Counted from the stretch's first letter, positions 23,550-32,588 are shown. The stretch: DNA of 64,000 nt from Kuafuiihalomonas sp964473255 (GCA_964473255.1 CAYYOT010000010.1:36938-100937), one strand, 5' to 3'. The notes: a model not told the origin generated them from the letters alone. Translations and numbers: made by a program.

Positions 23550-25229
23550 ATGAAGCGAATACTGATGTTTGGACTTGCTGTGGGCAGCGTCACGCTGGCT
23601 ACGGCGTGTGGTGATGACGGCGACGGCGGCGTTCAAGTCTCCTTCGACCCGCTGACGGTCGAAGGGGCGGGAGACGGGCCGATCGCCTTGGAGCAGGGCA
23701 CGGTCGGAAGCGACTACAGTGCCGAGATCATGGCATCCGGCGGATCGTCGCGCGGTCTCCGCTGGTCGCTGCAGAACGAGGACCAGTTCCCCCCTGGCCT
23801 CTACATCAGCACCCAGCTGAACCCCTTGCGCATCAACGGTCGGCCCCGGACCGCCGGTGACTTCAACTTCCGGATCCGGGTCACGGATAGCACCGAGGCC
23901 ATCGTCGACGTCGATGTAACGATGACGATCGTCGACGGTCCCCCGCCCCTCGGCATCACGACGGAGAGCCTTCCTTCGGGTTCGGTCGACGCGGAGTACG
24001 GTGACTTTCAGTTCGAGGCCGAGGGTGGGACCGAAGAGAACTACGTCTTCTCGGTCGACGTGAACACCCTTCCCCCGGGCATGTTCCTGGACGCGACCGG
24101 GATCCTGAGCGGAACGCCGACCCGCGGTGGGGCGTTCCCCATCGTCGTTGCCGTGGCTGACTCCGCCGGTGACCGCGCGACGCGCTCCTACACGCTCGAG
24201 ATCTCCGAGGGGCCGGAATGCGAGATCGAGATCCTCACGCGAAGCTGCCCCGACGCCAAGGAGGGCGAGGTCTACGAGTGCACGATCGATCTGAGCGGCG
24301 ACGCATTCCCGATCACCATCGAGCTTGGGGCGGGCAGTGAGCTACCCGCAGGCCTGGAGCTCGTCCAGCCCGAACCCACGGGTATGGAGTGTGCTGCCGA
24401 CGGCTCCTCGGTCGTGACCGCCACCGGCTTCATCCGGGGGGTTCCTCTCGACTCCGGTCAGGTCGCTTTCCAGATCCTCGCTCGCGACGTCGACCGAGGT
24501 CTCGACCGCCAGTCCTTCTTCATGTTCGTCGACGAGCCGGACCCCCCGCTCCGGGTAACCGGCCGTCTCATCTATCCCGACGTTCCCGACTCGGAGGGTG
24601 ACCCCACCGAGGCCTTCGTCCTCTTCGGATTCGAAGTGAACAAACGGACCCGCGTCGAGGTCGTCGCGATCGGCGGCAACCCGCCGTACTCCTGGCAGGT
24701 TCAGACCGGGCCGGAGTCGCTGCCGCCGGGCTGCGCGTTCACGAGCACGACGCCCAACTCTCTGCTGGACTGCACGCCCATGGAGTCGGGAAGCTGGTGC
24801 TTCACGCTGCGGGTGGAAGATGCCGACGGCGAGTCGAACTCCCGTGAATTCTGCGTCGACGTTCGCGACGAGGTGTTCCCGGTGTCGATCCCAACTGCGG
24901 TCGACGCCCCTCAGATCACGACGCTACCCACGGCCACGATTTCCACCTCGACCGTCGGTCCGAGCGGAGGCCTGGACTACCAGGCGACCATCGAGGCCGA
25001 AGGTGGCGTGCCGGACGACCGGATCGGATACGGCTGGCGGGTGACGCCGGTGGATGGTCTGCCCCCGGGCCTGACCATCTTCGCGACGGGCGAGCCCACT
25101 TTCATTACCGGAGTACCGACGGCGACGGGAACCTACGAGTTCGACATCACGGTGTTCGACAGCGAGCAGCGCCAGTCCCAGGCGCCGTTCCGCATCGAGG
25201 TCGTCACCTCGACGTCCCCCAAGCCCTGA
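23550..25229 (+). CDS. Putative-Ig (He_PIG-like) repeat lipoprotein
   Basis: A 559-residue exported lipoprotein (signal MFGLAVGSVTLATAC, then GDDGDGG). The mature part is a string of about five putative-Ig domains of the He_PIG type. These have the recurring core of an aromatic-SVDVNTLPPGMFLD type strand, Gly-Leu, then SGTPTRGGAFPIVV and a strand ending in V-D or A-D; clear examples are near residues 130-215 and 460-555. Paired cysteines occur in the middle domains. Such modules occur in surface and adhesion proteins. The start ATG 23550 follows a TGAGGA ribosome site; a TTG three bases earlier is not needed. Confidence 0.8.
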   Translation: MKRILMFGLAVGSVTLATACGDDGDGGVQVSFDPLTVEGAGDGPIALEQGTVGSDYSAEIMASGGSSRGLRWSLQNEDQFPPGLYISTQLNPLRINGRPRTAGDFNFRIRVTDSTEAIVDVDVTMTIVDGPPPLGITTESLPSGSVDAEYGDFQFEAEGGTEENYVFSVDVNTLPPGMFLDATGILSGTPTRGGAFPIVVAVADSAGDRATRSYTLEISEGPECEIEILTRSCPDAKEGEVYECTIDLSGDAFPITIELGAGSELPAGLELVQPEPTGMECAADGSSVVTATGFIRGVPLDSGQVAFQILARDVDRGLDRQSFFMFVDEPDPPLRVTGRLIYPDVPDSEGDPTEAFVLFGFEVNKRTRVEVVAIGGNPPYSWQVQTGPESLPPGCAFTSTTPNSLLDCTPMESGSWCFTLRVEDADGESNSREFCVDVRDEVFPVSIPTAVDAPQITTLPTATISTSTVGPSGGLDYQATIEAEGGVPDDRIGYGWRVTPVDGLPPGLTIFATGEPTFITGVPTATGTYEFDITVFDSEQRQSQAPFRIEVVTSTSPKP

Positions 25230-25268
25230 GCCAGCCTTTCTTTCCGGTCGTTGTTGACCCACATGGCT

Positions 25269-25293
25269 AGGAGTGGCCCCGCTGGCCACTCCT
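25269..25293 (+). terminator. Terminator-like hairpin
   Basis: AGGAGTGGCC-CCGCT-GGCCACTCCT, a perfect 10-bp stem with a 5-base loop, 40 bases after the putative-Ig lipoprotein gene. No T run follows, so it may act as a terminator with Rho or as an mRNA stabiliser. Confidence 0.55.
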
Positions 25294-25396
25294 GGCCCTC
25301 TCCCCCTAGCTCGACTCCCCGACGCGCCTCGAAAGGATCCCGAGGCCGGCGCGCCACTCACTGGGCCGCTGTTGTGAAATCCTCAGCGTCCTCCGG

Positions 25397-25408
25397 TACG
25401 GTGCGAAC
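25397..25408 (+). promoter_or_regulatory. Possible -10 element directly upstream of the kinase gene
   Basis: TACGGT (25397-25402) lies six bases before the GTG start at 25409, the placing seen at other candidate leaderless genes in this window. The only -35 candidate (TTGTGA) has a 19-base spacer, so the call is weak. Confidence 0.25.
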
Positions 25409-27082
25409 GTGGAGCCCGCCGACGCCTGTGCCGGGACGCTCGTCCTCGGCCGCTACCGACTGGTCCGGCGGATCGCGGTCGGAGGCATGGGCAACATCTA
25501 TCTGGCGCGCAGCGAAGGGGCTGCTGGCTTCGTCCGGCCGGTCGTGATCAAGCAGATCCGGTCGGAGCTGCTCGACGACACCAGCGCGGTCCGCATGTTC
25601 GAGCGGGAAGCCCGCATCAACGCGCGCATCAGTCATCCCCACATCGTCAGCGTTCTCGAGTTCCAGAGGGAGCGCGGGGCGTACGTCATGGTCATGGAGT
25701 ACGTTCCGGGCCTCGCCCTGAGCGCATGGCTCCGGTTTCACCGGCGGGCGGAACGAAGCGTCGCGACGGCGGTCGCCGTCGAGGTCACGGAGCAAGTCCT
25801 GACCGCTCTGAGCGCCGTCCACGGCCTCATCGGCCCCGATGGAGCTCCGACGCCGGTCATCCATCGGGACATCACGCCCTCCAACGTCCTCCTCCATCGC
25901 GAGGGCCACGTTAAGCTGACCGACTTCGGAATCGCTCGGCTTCAGCAGCATGAGCCCGACGAGTACGAGACAAAGACCCACAGCATCAAAGGCAAGGTGG
26001 CTTACCTTTCGCCCGAAGTGCTCACGGGAGAAGCGCCCACCCCCGCCTCCGACATCTTCGCCACCGGCGTCATGTTTCACGAGATGCTCGTAGGCAGGAA
26101 CGAGTTCGCCGCGGGAGAAGTCGCCGCCACGCTGACCCGAATTCTGAACCACGAGCTCACGCCGCCCTCTGCCCTCCGCGCGGACGTCGGGTCCGACGTG
26201 ACGGAGGTCATCTCGAAGGCCACGGCGAAGGAGCCCGATGAACGGTATCCGTCGGTCGATGCGTTTCGGGCCGCCCTGCGCGCCGTCCGGACCGTCCCGC
26301 CGGAGGCAGCGGCGGCCCAGCTGAAGGACCAGCTGCGGACCGATCTGGGTCACCCGGATCTCGAGATCCTCCTGGGCGACCTCCACCCGACGCGGCTCGA
26401 CGAGACCTGGCGGACATACGAGGCCTCTCTGGACCTGGGCCCAACGGTCGCGTCAGTCGACCTTTCTCCGCCGGGCGAACCAGGGAGCGGCTTGACGAGC
26501 TTCGAGCTGGAGCTCGACGAGCCCGACGAAACGGGCGCGGACGCCGAGCCCAGTACCGAGCGGCCGCCCATGGAGCCGATGGAGGAGTCCGGCCTCGAGC
26601 TCGACCTCGACCGGGTCGCGCCGGAGCCGCAGCCCGAGCCGCAGCCCGAGGCGCCACGTCGCCGGCCGTGGGTCGCGGTCTCCATCGCGGTGGCCATCGC
26701 GGCCGGGGGAGGGGCGTTCTGGTTCTTCCGCCCGCCGAACGTGGCCATGCCAACGGAAGTTCGAAGGCTCCTGGAGTCGACGGCGGAGTCCTTTCCGTCG
26801 GTGAGCCCCGCCCCTGACGTCGGCCCGCGGACCGCGGCCTTTCGGGCCCGAGAACCGGAGTTGCGCCGCTGCTTCGAAACCGCCGAGGGCCGGCCGCGCG
26901 CGCCCGTCATTCAGTTTCACTATGCAGTCGAGCCCTCGGGACGGGTGCGAACGGTTCAGGTGGCGCCCGGCGACGTCGCCGACTCCGAACTCGGCCGGTG
27001 CCTGGCGGAGGTAGCGAGGAAGGTTCGGTTTCCGCGAGCCGACTCCATGCAGCTCTTCACCGAAGGCCTCAAGACGTTTTGA
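25409..27082 (+). CDS. Eukaryotic-like Ser/Thr protein kinase with AgmX/PglI-type C-terminal domain
   Basis: A 557-residue membrane kinase. The N-terminal kinase domain (15-290) has the Gly loop IAVGGMGNIY, catalytic Lys48 in VVIKQI, HRDITPSN (152-159), DFG (172-174) and SPE (201-203), so it should be active. A Pro/Glu-rich linker leads to one membrane helix (about 420-440) and an external domain of about 110 residues. This matches the AgmX/PglI C-terminal pattern: REPELRRCFE, then VRTVQVAPGD and LGRCLAEVARKVRFP with two conserved Cys. That domain is TonB-like and may sense or bind an envelope partner. The substrate is unknown. It is convergent with sdhB, three bases apart. Confidence 0.93.
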   Translation: MEPADACAGTLVLGRYRLVRRIAVGGMGNIYLARSEGAAGFVRPVVIKQIRSELLDDTSAVRMFEREARINARISHPHIVSVLEFQRERGAYVMVMEYVPGLALSAWLRFHRRAERSVATAVAVEVTEQVLTALSAVHGLIGPDGAPTPVIHRDITPSNVLLHREGHVKLTDFGIARLQQHEPDEYETKTHSIKGKVAYLSPEVLTGEAPTPASDIFATGVMFHEMLVGRNEFAAGEVAATLTRILNHELTPPSALRADVGSDVTEVISKATAKEPDERYPSVDAFRAALRAVRTVPPEAAAAQLKDQLRTDLGHPDLEILLGDLHPTRLDETWRTYEASLDLGPTVASVDLSPPGEPGSGLTSFELELDEPDETGADAEPSTERPPMEPMEESGLELDLDRVAPEPQPEPQPEAPRRRPWVAVSIAVAIAAGGGAFWFFRPPNVAMPTEVRRLLESTAESFPSVSPAPDVGPRTAAFRAREPELRRCFETAEGRPRAPVIQFHYAVEPSGRVRTVQVAPGDVADSELGRCLAEVARKVRFPRADSMQLFTEGLKTF

Positions 27083-27085
27083 GAC

Positions 27086-27844
27086 TCAGGTCGTGGGTCG
27101 GTAGCCGCGGAGTTTCGCCACCAGGAAATCGCGATTCATGCGGGCGATGTTGGAAACGCTGATGCCCTTGGGGCAGGCCGCCTCGCACTCGTACTCGTTG
27201 GTGCAGTTGCCGAATCCCTCGTGGTCCATCGCCGCGACCATGTTGACGACCCGCTGATGCCGCTCGGGCTGGCCTTGGGGAAGCAGACCGAGGTGGGCGA
27301 CTTTGGCCCCGACGAAGAGCATCGCCGACGCATTCTTACACGTCGCGACACAGGCTCCGCACCCGATGCACTGCGCAGCGTCCATCGCTTCATCGGCCGC
27401 CTCTTTGGCGACGGGGAGGGCGTTCCCGTCGGGTGCCGACCCCGTGTTGACGGAGATGTACCCTCCCGCGTGCTGAATTCGGTCGAACGCGCTGCGGTCG
27501 ACCACCAGGTCCTGCACGATGGGGAAGCCTTTGGCTCGGAAGGGCTCGAGCGTGATGGTGGCACCGTCGTTGAATTCGCGCATGTAGAGCTGACACGTCG
27601 CGCGATTTCGGCCGGGCCCGTGAGCGAGACCGTCGATGAACATTCCGCAGGTGCCGCAGATGCCCTCTCGGCAGTCTGAATCGAAAGCGATGGGCGCCTT
27701 TCCCGCAGCCTCGAGGCCGTCGTTGACGCCGTCCAGCATCTCCAGGAAGGAGCTGTCCGCGGAAACGTCGTCGACCTCGACGGTCTCGAACTTCCCACTG
27801 TCGTTCGGGCCGTGCTGGCGCCACACCTTGAGAGTGAATTTCAT
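27086..27844 (-). CDS. sdhB: Succinate dehydrogenase iron-sulfur subunit
   Basis: Electron-transfer subunit of complex II. The 252-residue protein has the plant-type [2Fe-2S] cluster ligands in CREGICGTCGMF plus the downstream Cys, then two ferredoxin-type clusters in CIGCGACVATCKN and CEAACPKGISV. These give the usual 2Fe, 4Fe and 3Fe centres. It is the last gene of the sdhC-sdhA-sdhB operon, 11 bases after sdhA. Sequence style is that of the Bacillus/epsilonproteobacterial type (class with a single di-heme membrane subunit). Confidence 0.95.
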   Translation of the reverse strand: MKFTLKVWRQHGPNDSGKFETVEVDDVSADSSFLEMLDGVNDGLEAAGKAPIAFDSDCREGICGTCGMFIDGLAHGPGRNRATCQLYMREFNDGATITLEPFRAKGFPIVQDLVVDRSAFDRIQHAGGYISVNTGSAPDGNALPVAKEAADEAMDAAQCIGCGACVATCKNASAMLFVGAKVAHLGLLPQGQPERHQRVVNMVAAMDHEGFGNCTNEYECEAACPKGISVSNIARMNRDFLVAKLRGYRPTT

Positions 27845-27855
27845 CTAGTCGTGCC

Positions 27856-29772
27856 TCACTTATAGCTGCGCTGGGTGAGCTTCACATACTCGAACTCCAG
27901 CGGCTCTTTGTGCATCGTAGGACGTTCGCCAACGCCCCGAAATTCCCAGGCCGAGACGTGGCGCTGGTTCTCGTCGTCTCGTTTGGCCTCGCCGTCGTCG
28001 GTCTGATGCTCCTCGCGAAAGTGACCGCCGCACGACTCCTCGCGTTCGAGGGCATCGAGCGCCATGATTTCCGCGAACTCGAGAAGGTCGGCCACCCGGC
28101 CGGCCCGTTCGAGATTCTGATTGAACGAATCCTGAGTGCCGGTGACCTTGACGTCGGACCAGAACTCCTCCCGTAGCGCGGGAACCTCGTCGAGCATCTT
28201 TTTGAGGCCGGCTGCGTTGCGCGACATCCCGCAGTTGTTCCACGTGATCCGCCCCAGCCGACGATGGAAGCTATCGCACGACTGCCGGCCGTTTACCGCC
28301 AACAGCTTCTCCTGTCGCTCGCGAACCTGCCTTTCGCTTTCTTCGAACGCGGGGTGTGAGGTGTCGAGGGCGCTCGTCTTGTTCGCGGCCACGTAGCCCC
28401 CGATCGTGTAGGGGACGACGAAGTAGCCGTCGGCGAGGCCTTGCATGAGCGCGCTCGCGCCGAGGCGGTTGGCCCCGTGGTCGGAGAAGTTTGCTTCTCC
28501 CAAGGCGAACAAGCCGGGGATCGTGGTCATGAGATCGTAGTCAACCCACAGACCTCCCATCGTGTAGTGCGGCGCCGGGTAGATGCGCATGGGCTTTTCG
28601 TACGCATCTTCGTTCGTGATCTCATGATAGATGTCGAACAGGTTTCCGTATTTGGCGGCGATTACGTCCCGTCCGTCGCGCTCGATCGCGTCGCGGAAGT
28701 CGAGATAGACCCCGAGGCCGGTAGGCCCGACGCCGCGGCCCTCATCCGTCATTTCCTTGGCCGAACGACTGGCGATGTCGCGCGGGGCGAGGTTGCCGAA
28801 CGACGGATATTTCCGTTCGAGGTAGTAGTCTCTCTCGTCCTCCGGAATCTGGCTGGGCGGTCGGTCGTCGCCGGCCTTCTTCGGAACCCAGACGCGACCA
28901 TCGTTCCGCAGGGACTCGCTCATCAGTGTGAGCTTGGACTGGTGCTCCCCGGCGACCGGGATGCAGGTGGGGTGAATCTGCGTGAAGCAGGGATTCGCGA
29001 AGTACGCGCCCTTCTTGTAGGCCCGAAAGGCGGCGGTGACATTGCAGCCCTTGGCGTTGGTCGAGAGGTAGAAAACGGTCGAGTAGCCTCCCGTCGCTAT
29101 GCACACCGCGTCGGCTGACCATCGCTCGAGCGCCCCGGTCATCAGGTTTCGCGTGATGATTCCGGCCGCTTTCCCGTCGGCCACGACCAGGTCCAGCATC
29201 TCGTGCTTGGTGTGCATGGTCACTTTGCCCGACTGGACCTGCCGATTGAGCGCGCTGTAGGCTCCGAGCAGAAGCTGCTGGCCAGTCTGACCCTTGGCGT
29301 AGAACGTCCGCGAAACCTGAGCTCCGCCGAACGACCGATTGGCCAATACGCCGCCGTACTCGCGAGCGAATGGGACGCCCTGCGCGACGCACTGGTCGAT
29401 GATGTTCACGCTGACCTGGGCCAGCCGATACACGTTGGCCTCGCGAGAGCGGTAGTCGCCGCCTTTGACCGTGTCGTAAAAGAGCCGATAGACGCTGTCG
29501 CCGTCGTTTTGGTAGTTCTTGGCCGCATTGATGCCGCCCTGAGCGGCGATGCTGTGCGCACGGCGAGGACTGTCGTGAAAGCAGAACGCGTCGACGCGAT
29601 AGCCCAGCTCGGCGAGCGAGGCGGCGGCCGACGCCCCCGCCAACCCTGTACCGACCACGATCACCGAGTGCTTTCGCTTGTTGGCCGGGTTGACCAGCTT
29701 GATGTCGAAGCGATGCTTGTCCCATTTTTCGGCGATGGGACCCGACGGGACTTTTGAATCAAGAATCGTCAT
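27856..29772 (-). CDS. sdhA: Succinate dehydrogenase flavoprotein subunit
   Basis: Oxidises succinate to fumarate with covalent FAD. The 638-residue protein has the Rossmann start VIVVGTGLAGASAAASLAEL, the FAD-attachment His in HSIAAQGGINAAKN, and the active-site region typical of fumarate reductase/SDH. The C-terminal part keeps EESCGGHFREEHQT. Length and the flavoprotein N-terminus match the single-membrane-subunit (SdhCAB) group. sdhC ends 9 bases upstream and sdhB starts 11 bases downstream. Direction in the cell (SDH versus fumarate reductase) cannot be told from sequence alone, but aerobic life makes SDH more likely. Confidence 0.95.
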   Translation of the reverse strand: MTILDSKVPSGPIAEKWDKHRFDIKLVNPANKRKHSVIVVGTGLAGASAAASLAELGYRVDAFCFHDSPRRAHSIAAQGGINAAKNYQNDGDSVYRLFYDTVKGGDYRSREANVYRLAQVSVNIIDQCVAQGVPFAREYGGVLANRSFGGAQVSRTFYAKGQTGQQLLLGAYSALNRQVQSGKVTMHTKHEMLDLVVADGKAAGIITRNLMTGALERWSADAVCIATGGYSTVFYLSTNAKGCNVTAAFRAYKKGAYFANPCFTQIHPTCIPVAGEHQSKLTLMSESLRNDGRVWVPKKAGDDRPPSQIPEDERDYYLERKYPSFGNLAPRDIASRSAKEMTDEGRGVGPTGLGVYLDFRDAIERDGRDVIAAKYGNLFDIYHEITNEDAYEKPMRIYPAPHYTMGGLWVDYDLMTTIPGLFALGEANFSDHGANRLGASALMQGLADGYFVVPYTIGGYVAANKTSALDTSHPAFEESERQVRERQEKLLAVNGRQSCDSFHRRLGRITWNNCGMSRNAAGLKKMLDEVPALREEFWSDVKVTGTQDSFNQNLERAGRVADLLEFAEIMALDALEREESCGGHFREEHQTDDGEAKRDDENQRHVSAWEFRGVGERPTMHKEPLEFEYVKLTQRSYK

Positions 29773-29781
29773 TCGTTCTCC

Positions 29782-30414
29782 TCAGGCCTGGCGGAGCAAA
29801 AACGCGTAGAGGGGGAGGCTGATGAATCCCAGGGCGACCACCCAGCCGAGAACCGCGCCGGTGAGCTTGAGTTTGCCGCGAAGGCTCGGTCGGGCGACCC
29901 CGAGGCTCTGAAACGCGCTGCCGAAGCCGTGGCTCAGATGGAGCCCCAGAGCCAGCATGCAAACCACGTAGAAGGCGACCCAGAGCGGGTCCTGAAAGGT
30001 CTGAATGACCAGCATCCAGAGTCCCCCTTCGTCCGGCCGTACGCCGAACTTGAACATGCGAACATGGACGACCAGGAAAATCAGGAGGAGGATTCCGGCC
30101 GCCAGCATCGAGCGAGACGCCAGCGAAGCTTGTCCGTTGGTCTTGCCCACCGCATAGCTGCCGGCCCGCGCTTGCCGGTTTTCCAGGCTCACCTTGATGC
30201 CCATGATGACGTGCAGCGCCAGGAAGGCGGTCAGTCCGAGCTCGACCAAGATGAGTAGTTCCCCGGTGCCTTCCAGGAAATCGGCGTAGGCGTTGAAGGG
30301 CTCGGGCCCCTGAAACAGGAGCAGGTTTCCTCCAAGGTGCCCAACGGCGAATCCGATCCAAACAAGCCCCGAGACGGCCATGAAGATCTTCTTAAGGATG
30401 GATGCGTATCCCAT
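29782..30414 (-). CDS. sdhC: Succinate dehydrogenase cytochrome b subunit
   Basis: Membrane anchor and quinone-binding subunit of complex II. The 210-residue protein has about five membrane helices and histidines at helix positions expected for two hemes b: HLGGNLLLF, HVIMGIKV, HVRMFKFG and HLSHGFGSAFQS. This is the fused single-subunit type found in Bacillus, Wolinella and many Myxococcota. It is the first gene of the operon and is divergent from the DUF6178-like gene. A perfect inverted repeat (30435-30453) lies about 20 bases upstream of its start codon. Confidence 0.93.
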   Translation of the reverse strand: MGYASILKKIFMAVSGLVWIGFAVGHLGGNLLLFQGPEPFNAYADFLEGTGELLILVELGLTAFLALHVIMGIKVSLENRQARAGSYAVGKTNGQASLASRSMLAAGILLLIFLVVHVRMFKFGVRPDEGGLWMLVIQTFQDPLWVAFYVVCMLALGLHLSHGFGSAFQSLGVARPSLRGKLKLTGAVLGWVVALGFISLPLYAFLLRQA

Positions 30415-30434
30415 GCTCGAATCCTAGTCGTACG

Positions 30435-30453
30435 TGTAACGCAGTTGGTTACA
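30435..30453. promoter_or_regulatory. Palindromic operator candidate upstream of sdhCAB
   Basis: TGTAAC-GCAGTTG-GTTACA, a perfect 6-bp inverted repeat with a 7-base centre, 21 bases before the sdhC start. The dyad symmetry and position are those of a dimeric repressor site. The regulator is unknown. Confidence 0.35.
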
Positions 30454-30605
30454 AGTCCTTCCTGGCGAACGCGTCGCCTTCGCCGGCGAGTCGAGTCAAG
30501 TCCCGATACCGCAGGTGCGGAGCGCTCAACGGCATGCGGATACCTGTGCGATGGCCGGTTCGGAAGACCGTCCGACGACGGGATCTTCGGTCGGGTTGAA
30601 TCGAC

Positions 30606-30634
30606 TTGGTCGATCGCGACGACGCACATAGGAA
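30606..30634 (+). promoter_or_regulatory. Possible promoter of the DUF6178-like gene
   Basis: TTGGTC (30606-30611), a 17-base spacer and TAGGAA (30629-30634), with the ATG at 30642 seven bases further on. The -35 is weak; the position fits a leaderless start. Confidence 0.3.
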
Positions 30635-30641
30635 CCCGCCC

Positions 30642-31724
30642 ATGGCGTCCAACGAGAGCGGTGCGGTCGTTTCCCTCGGGCCGTGGGATCAGCGTGCGCG
30701 GGCGGCACTCCGCCGCATGGACGCGAAAACGCTCCGGGGGAAGCCGGCAGCCTTGGCCGAGCTGTCCGACCTCGAGGCGAGCCTGGCCATCAAGGCGATG
30801 GGCGTCGACGAGGCGCCGCTCTTGCTCTCGCACGCCACACCGGAGCAGGCCCGGGCCCTTCTCGACTTCGAGGCGTGGGCGGGCGGACAGCTTCAGCCGT
30901 CCGATGCGCTGCTGTGGCTCGGAGCGTTTCGTTCGGCCGGGATCGAGCCGCTGGTCGCCGCGGTACGGGCTTGGGATCGCGAGTCGGCGGTGGCGCTTTT
31001 GAGTCGGCGGCTGCTCATCGCCGACAAGCCGGATGATGAGACGCCGCCGGAGGACGTCCCCGACTGGCTCAAGGCCACGGACGATGACCTCCGACTTGTT
31101 GCCTCGGCCGATGGTCGGTTCGTCATGGCCGCGCGGACCGAGGACCCGGACACGGGGGAGGAGGTCTCCGATGAGGAGCAGGATGCGATCCTCCGACTGG
31201 TCGACGACCTGTACCGGGGTGAGGATTGGGAGGCCGCAGTCACGCTCCTACGGCAGGCGATGACCGACGACCGGTTCGATCTGGAAGAGCTCGGCCTGCG
31301 CTTTCGCGATGCTCGACTGGAGGAGCTCGGATTTCCGCCACGCGGTCGGGCGCTGGAGCTGTACGCACCGCTGGTGCCGGAGGACGGTGAGGTTCTTGGG
31401 GCGCTGGCCCCGGGTCCCCTGGTGCTGGCGGCTCCGTACGTGCCCGCCGAAGATGACTCGATGTTCGTCCGCGCGGTTCGTCGCATCGAGGAGCCGTCGG
31501 TCGTGCGACGGGTCGAGAGCGAGCTCGTTCCGCTGGTCAACGCGATCCTCGTGGCCGATCGGGCCGCCTGGAGCGACCCGGACGCGATTGCAGCCGCGGT
31601 TGACAAGGCGGTCGGTGGCGTCAGCGGCGACCTGGGGCCCGACGAAGAGGCGGCTGCGAGTCGCCTGCGGACCACGCCGCTGAAGACGTTGTTCCGACGG
31701 GGGTACACGCGCGGAAGCAGCTAG
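30642..31724 (+). CDS. DUF6178-like protein
   Basis: A 360-residue cytoplasmic helical protein. It matches the pattern of DUF6178 proteins known mainly from deltaproteobacterial lineages: an ATPEQARALLDFEAW segment (residues 66-80), a decreasing set of paired helices, and a middle acidic linker. Function is unknown. There is no signal peptide or membrane helix. The start ATG 30642 is preferred over the TTG 12 codons upstream because that region overlaps the predicted promoter. An FGE-like lipoprotein gene follows 14 bases downstream, so the two may be co-transcribed. Confidence 0.7.
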   Translation: MASNESGAVVSLGPWDQRARAALRRMDAKTLRGKPAALAELSDLEASLAIKAMGVDEAPLLLSHATPEQARALLDFEAWAGGQLQPSDALLWLGAFRSAGIEPLVAAVRAWDRESAVALLSRRLLIADKPDDETPPEDVPDWLKATDDDLRLVASADGRFVMAARTEDPDTGEEVSDEEQDAILRLVDDLYRGEDWEAAVTLLRQAMTDDRFDLEELGLRFRDARLEELGFPPRGRALELYAPLVPEDGEVLGALAPGPLVLAAPYVPAEDDSMFVRAVRRIEEPSVVRRVESELVPLVNAILVADRAAWSDPDAIAAAVDKAVGGVSGDLGPDEEAAASRLRTTPLKTLFRRGYTRGSS

Positions 31725-31738
31725 GTCAGGGTGGAGTC

Positions 31739-32554
31739 GTGAATCGTCGAACCGGCCCGCGCATCCGAAATGGGCTCGTCGTGGTGGTCCCGCTGGGCCT
31801 GGCCTTCGTTTTCGGCTGCTATCGCCACACTCGCCCCGACTCTCCCGCGGCGGCCTCCGAGCGTGAGATCGCCCAGATGGTCGCCATTCCCGCCGGTTCC
31901 TTCACCATGGGCGACTCGAACGGCGATCCGGCCGAGTATCCCGAGCGGGTGATCCGGATCTCGGCTTTCGCCCTGGACCGGTTCGAGGTGACCAACCGGG
32001 ACTACCAGGCGTGCGTGGATGCGCAGGCCTGCGACTCCACACCCTACGCGGATGATCCCGAGCTCGGAATCGACGAGCATCCCGTCGTGGGCGTGTCGTG
32101 GTACGACGCCGAAAAGTTCTGCGCGTGGGTAGGTAAGCGACTGCCGACCGAAGCGGAGTGGGAGTATGCGGCGCGCGGCACCGACCTGCGAAAATGGACC
32201 TGGGCCGGTGCCTTCGATGCGAGCCGGGCCAACACCCGCGACGGCGATCCCTTCGATTTTACTGCCCCGGTGGGGAGCTTCGACGACGGTCGAAGCCCGT
32301 TCGGTGTCCACGACCTCTCCGGCAACGCCGCCGAATGGGTGAACGACACCTTCAGCCCCACCTACTATCGGACGAGCACGCACACGATCGATCCCCCGGG
32401 TCCGACAAGCGGTCGGGTGCGGGTCGTGCGTGGGGGCTCATACGTCGACGGCGCCTACGCGGTGCGCGTATCGTCGAGGGTCGGCAAATCTGCCACCGAA
32501 ACGGACAATACGCTCGGTTTCCGCTGCGCTGGGCGATCGGGGACAGAAAATTGA
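31739..32554 (+). CDS. FGE-sulfatase (SUMF1-fold) domain lipoprotein
   Basis: A 271-residue protein with an N-terminal hydrophobic segment ending in FGC, probably lipidated, and a formylglycine-generating-enzyme fold. The signatures are IPAGSFTMGD, VTNRDYQACV, VGVSWYDAEKFCAWVGKRLP, TEAEWEYAARG, GVHDLSGNAAEW and VRVVRGGSY. The C-terminal pair of cysteines needed for copper and catalysis in true FGE is missing, so this is more likely a structural or ligand-binding relative than a sulfatase-activating enzyme. The start is GTG 31739 after a GGTGGAG site. It sits just downstream of the DUF6178-like gene. Confidence 0.88.
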   Translation: MNRRTGPRIRNGLVVVVPLGLAFVFGCYRHTRPDSPAAASEREIAQMVAIPAGSFTMGDSNGDPAEYPERVIRISAFALDRFEVTNRDYQACVDAQACDSTPYADDPELGIDEHPVVGVSWYDAEKFCAWVGKRLPTEAEWEYAARGTDLRKWTWAGAFDASRANTRDGDPFDFTAPVGSFDDGRSPFGVHDLSGNAAEWVNDTFSPTYYRTSTHTIDPPGPTSGRVRVVRGGSYVDGAYAVRVSSRVGKSATETDNTLGFRCAGRSGTEN

Positions 32555-32579
32555 CCCATCCCGGGGCCTTGGCTACGTT
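32551..32579 (+). promoter_or_regulatory. Predicted promoter of the small coiled-coil gene
   Basis: TTGACC (32551-32556), 17-base spacer, TACGTT (32574-32579), then nine bases to the ATG at 32589. The -35 overlaps the stop codon of the preceding gene. Confidence 0.5.
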
Positions 32580-32588
32580 CCTCGAAGC

